64,000 nucleotides of DNA. It comes from Citrobacter sp. Cu233 (lineage in GTDB: Bacteria; Pseudomonadota; Gammaproteobacteria; Enterobacterales; Enterobacteriaceae). Shown here piece by piece: positions 7,649 through 15,875 of the stretch. The stretch spans positions 434,001-498,000 of the forward strand of contig NZ_JAOWIF010000031.1 of assembly GCF_030332225.1 (NCBI RefSeq), given 5' to 3'. The notes beneath the pieces are model-generated. The model was given only the letters and a program-made list of their open reading frames with translations. It ran no database searches and had not been told where the DNA came from. The position numbers and the translations under genes are program-made. Every line of letters begins with the position of its first letter. Position 1 is the stretch's first letter.

Positions 7649-9184
7649 ATGAGTATAAAAAGTGATAATAAACAAAGTATTAAAGTTGCTGCCTATCTTC
7701 GGATGTCTACTGAACATCAACAATATTCAATTGATAATCAGATCCAATTCATCCAGAAATATGCGGATGATCACAATATGAACATTGTCAGGATCTATGA
7801 TGATGAAGGCAAAAGCGGTGTCTCTGCTATCGGAAGAGATAACTTCAAAAGGCTTATCAAAGACGTTGTGACCGGAGAATTAAACGTCGGAGCCCTTCTT
7901 GTGTATGATGTCAGCCGATTCGGACGGTTTCAGGACAACGATGAAGCTGGATATTATAGTTATCTTCTAAAGTTTCATGGTGTAAAAATCATTTATTGTG
8001 CAGAAAATCTGCCAGAAAACTCGCCTGAAATTCAGATGCTTACTCTACCTGCTTTAAGGTATGCTGCTGGAGCCTACAGCCGAAACTTATCTATCAAGGT
8101 TTTTGCCGGACATGTAAACTTGGTCCGGAGAGGTTTTTATCAGGGAGGGGTACCTGGTTATGGGCTGCGACGCAAACTGGTCGATAGTGAAAGGAAAGAT
8201 AAATTTGTACTCCAGGCTGGAGAAAGAAAAAGCCTGCAAACCGACAGAGTCGTGTTGGTACATGGTCCAAATGAAGAAATAAACATCATAAAAAAAATAT
8301 TCAACCTCTTTATTCTTGATTCTTTTAATGAATACCTTATCGCTGAAACCCTTAATCGTGAGGAACGCACTCGCTGTGAGACTAGGTTGTGGACTCGTAG
8401 TAAGGTTCACGCAATATTGACTAATCGTAGACTGACTGGGGACTATATTTACAACAAAGCTTCGTCTAAATTGAAAAGCAAGCGGGTAATTAACCCTGAA
8501 AGTGAATGGGTTAAATACGAAGGTTTTTTAGAACCTATAATTTCTGAAGAAACATTTCAATTAGCACAGCATATTATTTTTAATAGAAGTGCCCATCTTT
8601 CTGATAATGATATACTTGATTACCTGAAGGATAAATTACGGCAACATGGTAAACTCTCTGGATTTATTATTAATGAAGATCCAACTGGACCTTCGAGTTG
8701 CACTATATCACATCGCTTTGGTGGTTTGATTAATGCCTATCAGTTGATAGGTTATACACCAGAAAAGGATTATAGCTATCTTCGTGTTAATAAAAATCTG
8801 CGTGAGTTTCACTCTGAAGAAATCAAAAAGATATATGATTTTTTATCCTTGCGTAATATAAGTGTAACTACTGATAATTTAATTTCTATTAACGGTAACC
8901 TTAAAATATCTGTCGTGCCATCTAGGTGCAAGGCAATGAAGTCAGGGAAGCTTACTTGGGTAGTTAGGCTGGAGCGAAGCTTATCACCTGATATCAGCAT
9001 TGTGATGAGAATGAATGAACGTAATACTGAAGTTGTTGATTATTACATCCTCCCTCATTTGGAAAAAATAGAAAACCTCCTTTCTTTGAAAGAGAATAAC
9101 AGTTTTTTACTCGAGTTATTTCGTTTTGATGACCTTCACATTCTAAAAGATTTATTATCTCATTATCCTATGAGGGCAGCATGA
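7649..9184 (+). CDS. Large serine recombinase, first gene of the ParB-linked trio
   Basis: 511 aa. The N-terminal resolvase domain (about 10-150) has YLRMSTEHQ with the catalytic Ser20, DDEGKSG and the VYDVSRFGRF segment. A Recombinase domain follows (about 160-300; LNREERTR..., VHAILTNRRLTGDYIYN). There is no cysteine zinc ribbon. The C-terminal part instead carries GKLSGFIINEDPTG...SHRFGGLINAYQLIGYTP, resembling a repeat seen in homing-endonuclease-associated proteins, then an unrecognised end. The gene overlaps the next by the ATGA at 9181-9184, so the three genes are co-translated. It lacks a flanking att duplication that I can see, so its target is unknown. Very AT-rich relative to the chromosome. 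Confidence 0.85.
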   Translation: MSIKSDNKQSIKVAAYLRMSTEHQQYSIDNQIQFIQKYADDHNMNIVRIYDDEGKSGVSAIGRDNFKRLIKDVVTGELNVGALLVYDVSRFGRFQDNDEAGYYSYLLKFHGVKIIYCAENLPENSPEIQMLTLPALRYAAGAYSRNLSIKVFAGHVNLVRRGFYQGGVPGYGLRRKLVDSERKDKFVLQAGERKSLQTDRVVLVHGPNEEINIIKKIFNLFILDSFNEYLIAETLNREERTRCETRLWTRSKVHAILTNRRLTGDYIYNKASSKLKSKRVINPESEWVKYEGFLEPIISEETFQLAQHIIFNRSAHLSDNDILDYLKDKLRQHGKLSGFIINEDPTGPSSCTISHRFGGLINAYQLIGYTPEKDYSYLRVNKNLREFHSEEIKKIYDFLSLRNISVTTDNLISINGNLKISVVPSRCKAMKSGKLTWVVRLERSLSPDISIVMRMNERNTEVVDYYILPHLEKIENLLSLKENNSFLLELFRFDDLHILKDLLSHYPMRAA

Positions 9185-10068
9185 TGAATAACCATCCTGA
9201 AGAAATTGCATTAATAAAAACATCATTAATTAAAATTATAAATCCACGCTCAAGGAATAAATTCAAACATAGAGAGATAATTGAAAGTATTGATAAGAGT
9301 GGTTTAAGAAAACCAATTACTGTCAGAAGGATTAATGATAAAAATTATGAATACGCCTTGGTATGTGGTCAGGGGAGACTTGAGGCTGTGATTAATCTAA
9401 ATGAGGAGATGATCCCGGCTTTCATCATCGATATTGATGATGAAACGGCATACCTAATGAGTTTGATTGAAAATATGGCTCGTGTTAATCCAAGAGCTGG
9501 CGAACAGTTCAATCGAATTAAAGAGATGAAAGCAGAAGGGTTAACCGATAAAGCAATATCAACAGTTACGGGGTTTTCATATGGGTGGATAAGCAGTATA
9601 ACCATGCTCATTAATAAAGCGGAGAACAAACTACTTGCTGCTGTTGAGTCAGGGAAAATACCAATTTCTCTGGCTGTAGAAATTGCTAAAACAGACCATC
9701 AAGGAGCACAGGAACTTTTTGTCCAGGCCTTTGAAAAGGGTGAGATAAAACATAAAGATATTATAAAAATACGAGCTATTCTTGATGCCAGAAATGAAGG
9801 TCTGAAAGGTTTTATTGGATCAAGTTTTGGATATGGAAAGAAGAAGAGGGAGCTTACAACGGACGACCTAACAAAACTTTATCAGGAGAACATTGAGAGT
9901 CATAAGAAAATAAAGAAAAAGGCATTGTTTGTTGAGGGGAATATAATTCTAGCTCAACAAATAATTCATGAGATTATGAATGACGGAGGATTCCTAAAGT
10001 TGGTAAAAGAGGAAGGTATGCTTGAGCACGTTAACTTAATAATTAATAGTAAACATGAGGAATTATGA
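9181..10068 (+). CDS. ParB N-domain protein, second gene of the trio
   Basis: 295 aa. It has the ParB/Spo0J N-terminal domain: CGQGRLEA (63-69, the GxxR box) and IENMARVNPRAGEQF (about 96-110, the ENxxR box), then a helix-turn-helix at about 120-143 (LTDKAISTVTGFSYGWIS). ParB-family proteins bind specific DNA and many act as CTP-dependent clamps. There is no ParA partner here, so plasmid partitioning is unlikely. It overlaps both neighbours by ATGA, which suggests a complex with the recombinase. I recall similar recombinase-ParB-RepB-like trios in other proteobacterial islands, with no function assigned. Confidence 0.8.
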   Translation: MMNNHPEEIALIKTSLIKIINPRSRNKFKHREIIESIDKSGLRKPITVRRINDKNYEYALVCGQGRLEAVINLNEEMIPAFIIDIDDETAYLMSLIENMARVNPRAGEQFNRIKEMKAEGLTDKAISTVTGFSYGWISSITMLINKAENKLLAAVESGKIPISLAVEIAKTDHQGAQELFVQAFEKGEIKHKDIIKIRAILDARNEGLKGFIGSSFGYGKKKRELTTDDLTKLYQENIESHKKIKKKALFVEGNIILAQQIIHEIMNDGGFLKLVKEEGMLEHVNLIINSKHEEL

Positions 10069-10946
10069 TTATGATTAATTACTGCTTTCATAATGACGCA
10101 GTTTTTTTCAAACTTGAATCACTTATACAGACTAAAGTCCTTCCTTCTAACTTTAAGCTAAGCACAAAGTATATGCAGATTAAATCCTCGCTAGAAGTGG
10201 TTGGGTTGGTAGAGCCTGTAGTTATTTTTGTCGATAGTGTGCAAAATCATATGAAAATTCTTGATGGTCACCTCAGAGTTGAGGCTCTGAAAGATTTAGG
10301 TGAAAGTAAAGTTAAGTGTATAATATCAAGCGTTTATGATACATTCACACCTAATAGCCGAGTAAATAGAATAAATATTATACAAGAGCAGAGGATGATT
10401 AAAGAAGCTCTTAATTCCGGAATACCAATCGAAAAATTAAGCCTGGCACTAAACATATCTGTAGATGCTATTAGAGGGAAAATAAGAGTGCTAAATGGTA
10501 TATCTCCCGAGGTTATTCATACATTCGCTAATCACCACGTCCCTAAAGCAACATTCTATATTCTGAAAAAAATGAAGCCAATGAGGCAGATTGAGTGTTC
10601 AAAATTAATGATGAATGTTGAAAATTTTAGTAGTAATTTTGCACTTTCTTTGCTTCATAATACACCTCCTAATTTGTTAATGAAACGATCTGGAAATTTA
10701 GATACTGATACTGCTGGTCGCAGAAAGATGTTAGACAGGCTTGAAAGAGAAATGGCTCAAATTCACGTTGACACCCAGAAACTCAAGGAGACTTATGGTG
10801 TGAACACCCTCAAGTTAGTAATTGTAAAAACACATATTACTAGCCTGCTCGATAACCCAAAAATCCTACAGTGGCTTCTAAAGCATAAGCCAGATTTTTT
10901 GACAGAGTTGAACAAAATTTCTAATATTAATTCTCTTGATGATTAG
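10065..10946 (+). CDS. ParB/RepB-like protein, third gene of the trio
   Basis: 293 aa. The N-terminal ParB-like domain shows ILDGHLRVEALKDLG (GHLR at 68-71, equivalent to the ParB GERR box), followed by an HTH around 120-145 (IPIEKLSLALNISVDAIRG). The C-terminal ~75 residues (RRKMLDRLEREMAQIH..., YGVNTLKLVI, SLLDNPKILQWLLKHKPDFL) resemble the domain named RepB C-terminal in annotations of similar proteins. It differs clearly from the second trio gene, so the pair probably has split roles. Last gene of the trio; no obvious terminator follows. Confidence 0.75.
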   Translation: MIMINYCFHNDAVFFKLESLIQTKVLPSNFKLSTKYMQIKSSLEVVGLVEPVVIFVDSVQNHMKILDGHLRVEALKDLGESKVKCIISSVYDTFTPNSRVNRINIIQEQRMIKEALNSGIPIEKLSLALNISVDAIRGKIRVLNGISPEVIHTFANHHVPKATFYILKKMKPMRQIECSKLMMNVENFSSNFALSLLHNTPPNLLMKRSGNLDTDTAGRRKMLDRLEREMAQIHVDTQKLKETYGVNTLKLVIVKTHITSLLDNPKILQWLLKHKPDFLTELNKISNINSLDD

Positions 10947-11289
10947 TGGGTTATATTTACCTAATAATTTAAATTCCCTAATTAGCTCTTTTTCTAATAA
11001 TGGGTTGTTCTTCGTTTCAGGAATAGGTAAACCAGAAGCTATACCACTGGTGAAATGATAAATCAAACTTTTAAGACATATGTGCGCCGCATGCCACTGT
11101 TGTGATTTGATAATCTCAAAAGTAAGTCCTTTTAAGACTCTCGCCCCAGGAGAAAGGGAGGCAGATATAGCGACTTGGTTAGGGTGATGCTATCAGAACG
11201 TGACAACGCCGGAGGATGATTTACAAATTGCCAATTGGCAGCTGAAAGTATAACTTATACTCCATTAATTAAGTGATAGGTGTTGTGAT
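10947..11289. other. Non-coding gap between the trio and the GIY-YIG gene
   Basis: No convincing ORF. It contains AT-rich DNA, then less AT-rich DNA from about 11085, and the palindrome pair described separately at 11229-11261. Confidence 0.5.
11229..11261 (+). promoter_or_regulatory. Two adjacent palindromes before the GIY-YIG gene
   Basis: TGCCAATTGGCA (11229-11240, perfect) and AGTATAACTTATACT (11247-11261, perfect around a central C) lie 29-61 bp upstream of the start codon. The second overlaps a likely -10 region, so a dimeric repressor operator is plausible. It resembles operators of small HTH antitoxin-type regulators, but no such gene is adjacent. Confidence 0.55.
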
Positions 11290-12066
11290 ATGGATATCAA
11301 TGAGTTCCCTCCGGGAGTAATCGAACATCTTGGCTGGTATGTATATCGACTGATTGATCCAAGAGATGGAAGTACTTTTTACGTGGGTAAGGGGAAAGGT
11401 AATCGCGTTTTTGCTCACATGCGCGGTGAAGTGGCTGCCGCTGATGATGAACTACTTAGTAACAAACTCAAGCAACTTCGTGAGATTAGATTAGCTGGTC
11501 TGGAGGTCATCCATGTCATCCATCGGCATGGTATTGCCGATGAAAAGACTGCTTACGAGGTGGAGGCTGCTCTAATCGATGCTTACCCAGGTTTGACCAA
11601 CATCATGAATGGTGCTGGCAGTAACGAGTATGGTGCTGCACATATCAAAGAACTAATCGCAGTATACCAGCCTGAGACAGTTGAGTTTAAGCACAAAGCT
11701 CTGGTGATATCTGTTAACAGAAGTTCAAAGGATATTGATCTCTATGACGCAGTACGCTTCAGTTGGCGTGTAAACCTCGAACGCGCAAGCAAAGCTGAAG
11801 TTATCCTGGCTACAGTAAAAGGAATTGTCAGGGGGGTATATATAGCTGATGAGTGGTTAAAATCTACCCGTGATAACTTTCCTGAAATGCGCCAATGGGA
11901 TGAAGATGATGAGTTTGAACCTACTCAAAGTTCACGCTTTGGTTTTCGGGGAGGCGTAGCATCTCCTGAAGTTGCACAGCTCTATCTTGGTAAGAAGATC
12001 CCTGATGACCTCAGAAAGAAAGGGTCAATGTCTCCTGTGAAGTATTCACCAAATTTCGATTACTGA
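11290..12066 (+). CDS. GIY-YIG domain nuclease-like protein
   Basis: 258 aa. The N-terminal ~110 residues form a GIY-YIG fold: WYVYRLIDP (16-24) with [10 protein letters not shown] (30-39) giving the two signature strands and the catalytic Arg, and [17 protein letters not shown] (88-104) carrying the metal-binding Glu, then NIMNG. This matches the LEM-3-like/COG3680 type rather than UvrC or homing enzymes. The rest ends with [22 protein letters not shown] and [11 protein letters not shown], a tail I associate with the same family. No partner methylase or antitoxin is adjacent. It could cut DNA as a defence or element-maintenance nuclease. The start follows GATAGGTG. Confidence 0.7.
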   Translation: MDINEFPPGVIEHLGWYVYRLIDPRDGSTFYVGKGKGNRVFAHMRGEVAAADDELLSNKLKQLREIRLAGLEVIHVIHRHGIADEKTAYEVEAALIDAYPGLTNIMNGAGSNEYGAAHIKELIAVYQPETVEFKHKALVISVNRSSKDIDLYDAVRFSWRVNLERASKAEVILATVKGIVRGVYIADEWLKSTRDNFPEMRQWDEDDEFEPTQSSRFGFRGGVASPEVAQLYLGKKIPDDLRKKGSMSPVKYSPNFDY

Positions 12067-12305
12067 AAGGTAATTGTGGCTTGAGGCCGAATGAATCAGA
12101 ACGATTCTTCTGGAAACACTAAAGGTGTGTCCAGTTTTTGTTGACCACTACGATTCGTTGGTCTGCTTCACTTCATTATTAAGTGATGCCACCAACTAGA
12201 ATCTATTCAATAGAAAAGTCTGACTGCTCATCACTCATTGTAGGCGGTTAGATTTGATTGCAGTTTGACTGCTAAAACTGTCAGTTCGAGTCCGAGCTAA
12301 AATAA

Positions 12306-12923
12306 TTAGCTTATTAACTCCTTCTTGATTCGGTAAAACGTGGCGCGACTGATACCTGCCGCTTTCATTATGTGAGCTGGTTTAACGTTCTGCACCAGCA
12401 TTTCGCGAACTGTCTCACGGGCTTCCAGATCTTTTTCTTTCCCCTTATACAAACCTGCCTGTTTTGCTTTCGCGATCCCCTGCGCCTGACGTTTACGCCG
12501 GGTCTCATAATCTTGTCGTGCCATTGTCGCAAGGATATCGATCAGCATAGCATTGACTGCCCGAAGAATGCTGCTGGTAAGGTCGTTACCGGACATTTCA
12601 ACCATCTGCCAGCTTGTTGGTAAATCCATTGATACAATAACCAGTCTTTTACTGTTCAGCTTAGCTTTGAGTTCAGCCCATTCTTCATATTGAAGACGAC
12701 TAAGACGGTCAATCGATTCAATAAGAAGTAGATCACCGGGTTGTGCTTCAGCCAGTAGATGCATGAGTTCAACACGTTCTAGCTTCGCACCACTTGCATT
12801 CTCAATGTATTCTCCGGCAACCGACCAGTTTTTGCTTTGCGCAAATTCGCGCACGCTAACTAATGCACGGTCAGCATGTTGGCCTTCAGTAGATGCACGG
12901 CAGTAGATACGGACATTCATCAT
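12306..12923 (-). CDS. Small serine resolvase/invertase
   Basis: 205 aa, the normal size for a Tn3-resolvase/Hin-type enzyme. Catalytic Ser11 lies in IYCRASTEGQ. The E-helix region is LLAEAQPGDLLLIESIDRLSRL, and the C-terminal HTH is about 172-203 (VKPAHIMKAAGISRATFYRIKKEL). It starts at ATG 12923 or the adjacent ATG 12920. The upstream DNA carries an inverted repeat suitable as a res/operator site. Such enzymes resolve cointegrates or dimers or invert segments and usually repress themselves. It belongs to a different class from the two large recombinases of the island. Confidence 0.85.
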   Translation of the reverse strand: MMNVRIYCRASTEGQHADRALVSVREFAQSKNWSVAGEYIENASGAKLERVELMHLLAEAQPGDLLLIESIDRLSRLQYEEWAELKAKLNSKRLVIVSMDLPTSWQMVEMSGNDLTSSILRAVNAMLIDILATMARQDYETRRKRQAQGIAKAKQAGLYKGKEKDLEARETVREMLVQNVKPAHIMKAAGISRATFYRIKKELIS

Positions 12924-12980
12924 GGATTATCTTTTAAGTATAAAATCAATACCCATATGATACATCACGTTGTTTTGCTG

Positions 12981-13048
12981 TCAATAGGGTTGAATTTAAC
13001 CCTATTGAGACTTTGTGTCATGGTCTTTATCAGGTATACCCTATTGAT
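12981..13048. promoter_or_regulatory. res-like site upstream of the resolvase
   Basis: Perfect inverted repeat TCAATAGGGTT (12981-12991) / AACCCTATTGA (12998-13008) with a 6-bp spacer, plus a third copy ACCCTATTGAT at 13038-13048. This dimer site plus half-site lies 58-125 bp upstream of the resolvase start and fits resolvase binding and autoregulation. Confidence 0.65.
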
Positions 13049-13280
13049 ATCTTGTGATCATGAGCAACTTCCGTTTGAATCTTGGCTAAAATAGCCAATG
13101 GGATAAAACATGAGCGAGATACTTCATAATGTCTACAAATCAATATTGGGATGCTGTCTTCTGTGTGTAGCAACGGGTTTATTCTCACTAAAATCATCAA
13201 AAGTGATGATCTTTACGTGCTATTGTTATAAACATAATCTAACGAGTTTAAAGTTTGATGCATGAACAGGATGATTGATT

Positions 13281-14648
13281 ATGGATGAGATTGATTATTA
13301 TACAGATAATGTCAATGAGTGTCTTACAGGGTATGTGACAATAGATGGAGGTAATTATGTTTCAGAATTGTCAATAGATGATGATGGAATAGAAATTCGA
13401 TTGCTTGATTTTAATAGTAAAATGAATCGTGCATACTCAGAAGTTATGGCATTGAATTCAATTTTGTTTCAGAAAGGCACTCGCTATTATCTTTTGTTTG
13501 GTTTGGAATTACATGAAAGCACTTTTATGAGAATGGGGGTTGATGGAAGATTCAATACTTATACATTCTCCGCTCAGGGTTTCTTATATTCAAAATCAAG
13601 GGTAAATACTAACTCTTTATTTACCAGTGTAAGCATTCATGGAGAAAACATAAAAAAATGGTCTGGCAGTACTCGTAAGTTAGATAAAATAATAGAATGT
13701 GGGCTTAGGTTTTCAAATAAATTACCTAATGATGATGATTGTGTTGAGTTTGAGAAAAATATAGACAGACTCGGAAAGATTGGATTGTATTATTCATATA
13801 GATACGGTGGCTTAAGTGGTTTGCATACAGTTGGAATGGACGTTGAACCTCATGTTACGGTTACCTTTGAAAAGCCTGTTGGACTTGATAGGTTAATCGA
13901 AAACTATATTGATTTATATATGATATTAAGGTTCTTCATTGGTGGTTCGCTAATGATATCAAATATCAAAACTAATAGTGTTTCTAACTTTGGGCGAGAA
14001 GACATTCAGATTTACATAAAAGAAAAAAAAGAAGATCATAAAACTATCAATACTGGTATGTTTTTAACCTATTCGACTATATACCACGATGACTCAGAGA
14101 AAAACTTTCCTGATTCTGTTTGGGAGGGATATTTTAATCCTGAAAACCACGAGATCAAAGAACTGGTTAAAAAATATGTGACTTACTCCATGGTTCACAG
14201 CAATGAAGAAAAGTTTCTTGGTTTTTATAGGATGATTGAATCCATGACGATAAGAAAATCATGTTATGTCGATGAAGAGTTATTATCAAAATTGTTGAAT
14301 AGATCAAGGTGTTTATTAGCCAAGAAATTTCCAGACGCACCACTTAGTGATTTCATTCGTGCGATAAAGAGAACAAATAAGAGTAAGCATAATACTGAAA
14401 GTTGCATCCATCATTTTATAAAAAGCCTTCCTGAATCGGTTGTTATTAAGTTAGATCTTAAAAAAATAAGTATCAATGAAGTATGTAAGTCACGAAATCA
14501 AATTATACACCAGCCATTATTTTCAGAAACACCAAGCAAAATCTATAAACATATGCAGGCTACGGAGATACTTACAAAACTGGCACTATTGATTAGGCTT
14601 GGCGTTCCTATGCAAAAGATAGAAGAAATAATTTGTTATCATCGATAA
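13281..14648 (+). CDS. HEPN-domain protein, probable ApeA-like phage defence factor
   Basis: 455 aa from the ATG at 13281 (a TTG at 13275 is in frame; AGGA precedes). Near the C terminus is KSRNQIIHQP, the Rx4H signature of HEPN ribonucleases (R405, H410), within a helical region beginning around residue 310. The N-terminal half (ECLTGYVTIDGG, RLLDFN, SIHGENIKKWSG) looks from memory like the ApeA N-terminal domain. ApeA-type proteins are single-gene abortive-infection systems in which a HEPN RNase is triggered by phage. The gene is very AT-rich, stands alone and has its own upstream region. The HEPN call is firmer than the ApeA assignment. Confidence 0.6.
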   Translation: MDEIDYYTDNVNECLTGYVTIDGGNYVSELSIDDDGIEIRLLDFNSKMNRAYSEVMALNSILFQKGTRYYLLFGLELHESTFMRMGVDGRFNTYTFSAQGFLYSKSRVNTNSLFTSVSIHGENIKKWSGSTRKLDKIIECGLRFSNKLPNDDDCVEFEKNIDRLGKIGLYYSYRYGGLSGLHTVGMDVEPHVTVTFEKPVGLDRLIENYIDLYMILRFFIGGSLMISNIKTNSVSNFGREDIQIYIKEKKEDHKTINTGMFLTYSTIYHDDSEKNFPDSVWEGYFNPENHEIKELVKKYVTYSMVHSNEEKFLGFYRMIESMTIRKSCYVDEELLSKLLNRSRCLLAKKFPDAPLSDFIRAIKRTNKSKHNTESCIHHFIKSLPESVVIKLDLKKISINEVCKSRNQIIHQPLFSETPSKIYKHMQATEILTKLALLIRLGVPMQKIEEIICYHR

Positions 14649-14926
14649 GTGGTGAATATAGCCAATGAACACATACTCACTAAAATTAAGGGTTTTTATT
14701 CTGAAAGAGAAAATTCTATTTCCTTTGTTTTATCAACTTGTAATCAATCCTATAGGTCGTGATTTTTCGCTGGTTTTGATTCTGGGTTTTTCTATTTTAT
14801 ACTAAAACTTTACAGGGTTGGCAGAGACTTCTTTTTAGCTGTTTGCAATACTTATCTAGGGAGGAGTATATGCCACCTTCTATGAAGGTGGATTTCTACT
14901 ATTTATAATATTAGACGATAAAAATG

Positions 14927-15523
14927 CTACTTATGACAGATCTCTCGGTCATAAACCCCACCATTTAAAGCCAGCATTTGCCTTTTGTTCTTTGAAATCA
15001 TATCAGTCATGATCTTCGAGTCATCAAGAAAGACACCGCCAAAGGTTCCTGGTCGTGCATTCTTCCCTGCGAGTACAATCAAATCCCCAATATTTAATGC
15101 AGCAACTCTTTCGCTATTGTAATTCGTATCTTCAAATATGAACTTCAGGCCTTCATCTGAACTGGGAATACCCAAGGTTACTAGAGGATTTTTACTGAAA
15201 GTAACAGTACCGATATCAGTTATTTTCCCTGTTACCATTAACTGACATTTTTTGAAGTCATTTGTTGCCCTGAACTCATTTTGTTCAAACCGCGCATAAA
15301 CTTCCCCGGCAGTGTACATCCTCGGAAGTATATCGATTATCGATGGTTTGGATTGTTTCTCAGGTTGTTGCTGAGTCTCGGTATCCGGATTTACCGCGAC
15401 TTTCAGTTCGGGGGCTTTAGGTTGATATGGGGTAGTCGCGAGCCCGTAAAGGAGATAGACGCCGTAGGCTATAGCAACGGTTATGACTGTTCTTTTAATA
15501 TAACATTTATAATTTGATTTCAT
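14927..15523 (-). CDS. Membrane-anchored OB-fold (tRNA_anti-like) protein
   Basis: 198 aa. There is one N-terminal membrane segment (about 11-28, RTVITVAIAYGVYLLYGL), a Pro/Gln-rich linker to about 60, then a domain with YTAGEVYARFEQNEFRATNDFKKCQLMVTGKI split here over residues 69-99 (first part YTAGEVYARFEQNEF). This is the pattern of the tRNA_anti-like OB fold found in exported proteins. It probably faces the periplasm. It is the last of three overlapping minus-strand genes (17-bp overlap with the one before). The OB domain may bind a small ligand or partner; function unknown. Confidence 0.55.
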   Translation of the reverse strand: MKSNYKCYIKRTVITVAIAYGVYLLYGLATTPYQPKAPELKVAVNPDTETQQQPEKQSKPSIIDILPRMYTAGEVYARFEQNEFRATNDFKKCQLMVTGKITDIGTVTFSKNPLVTLGIPSSDEGLKFIFEDTNYNSERVAALNIGDLIVLAGKNARPGTFGGVFLDDSKIMTDMISKNKRQMLALNGGVYDREICHK

Positions 15524-15875
15524 TTAGTTCTTCCATGAATTCTATTTTGGTAACATGATTGCCATTGCGGTATATTTTTATGTTGTCAGATGGGGACTTC
15601 ACCGCATTACGGATTTCGGTCATTGTATCTTTCGATAACATATCGCAGCCTTCCATATACTTAACTCTACGGGTATTAGTATCTGGTATGTTAGTGAAGC
15701 TGCTACTGATCCATGAATCAGGTATTTCAACTCCATGTATCAGTTTCATATACTCAACGATGAACGCTTCTGTCAGGTGAAACCGTCCAACCGTGAATTT
15801 TCCGGTATAGACATTAGAAGAAGATAAAGCTACCCAATCGTTTTTTAAAACCAAAGCCAGCGCATTATTTTCCAT
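15507..15875 (-). CDS. Hypothetical protein, middle gene of the envelope operon
   Basis: 122 aa from the ATG at 15875, which has TGGAGT eight bases upstream; a GTG at 15893 is an alternative. I recognise no domain. There is no signal peptide or membrane segment. It is mixed alpha/beta, with IVEYMKLIHGVEIPDSW and NIPDTNTRRVKYMEG as distinctive stretches. The start overlaps the end of the LprI-like gene and its end overlaps the OB-fold gene, so all three are translated together. It may be a cytoplasmic partner or immunity-like protein; nothing in the sequence decides this. Confidence 0.6.
   Translation of the reverse strand: MENNALALVLKNDWVALSSSNVYTGKFTVGRFHLTEAFIVEYMKLIHGVEIPDSWISSSFTNIPDTNTRRVKYMEGCDMLSKDTMTEIRNAVKSPSDNIKIYRNGNHVTKIEFMEELNEIKL

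Noticed and set aside
9181-10946. Plasmid partition system
   Set aside because: Two ParB-like genes but no ParA ATPase and no clear parS array; the link is to a recombinase instead.
12237-12300. tRNA-like stretch with GTTCGAGTCC near the resolvase
   Set aside because: The T-loop sequence is present, but the T-stem, acceptor stem and a proper anticodon arm do not pair. No CCA or attachment duplication. At most a decayed tRNA fragment.
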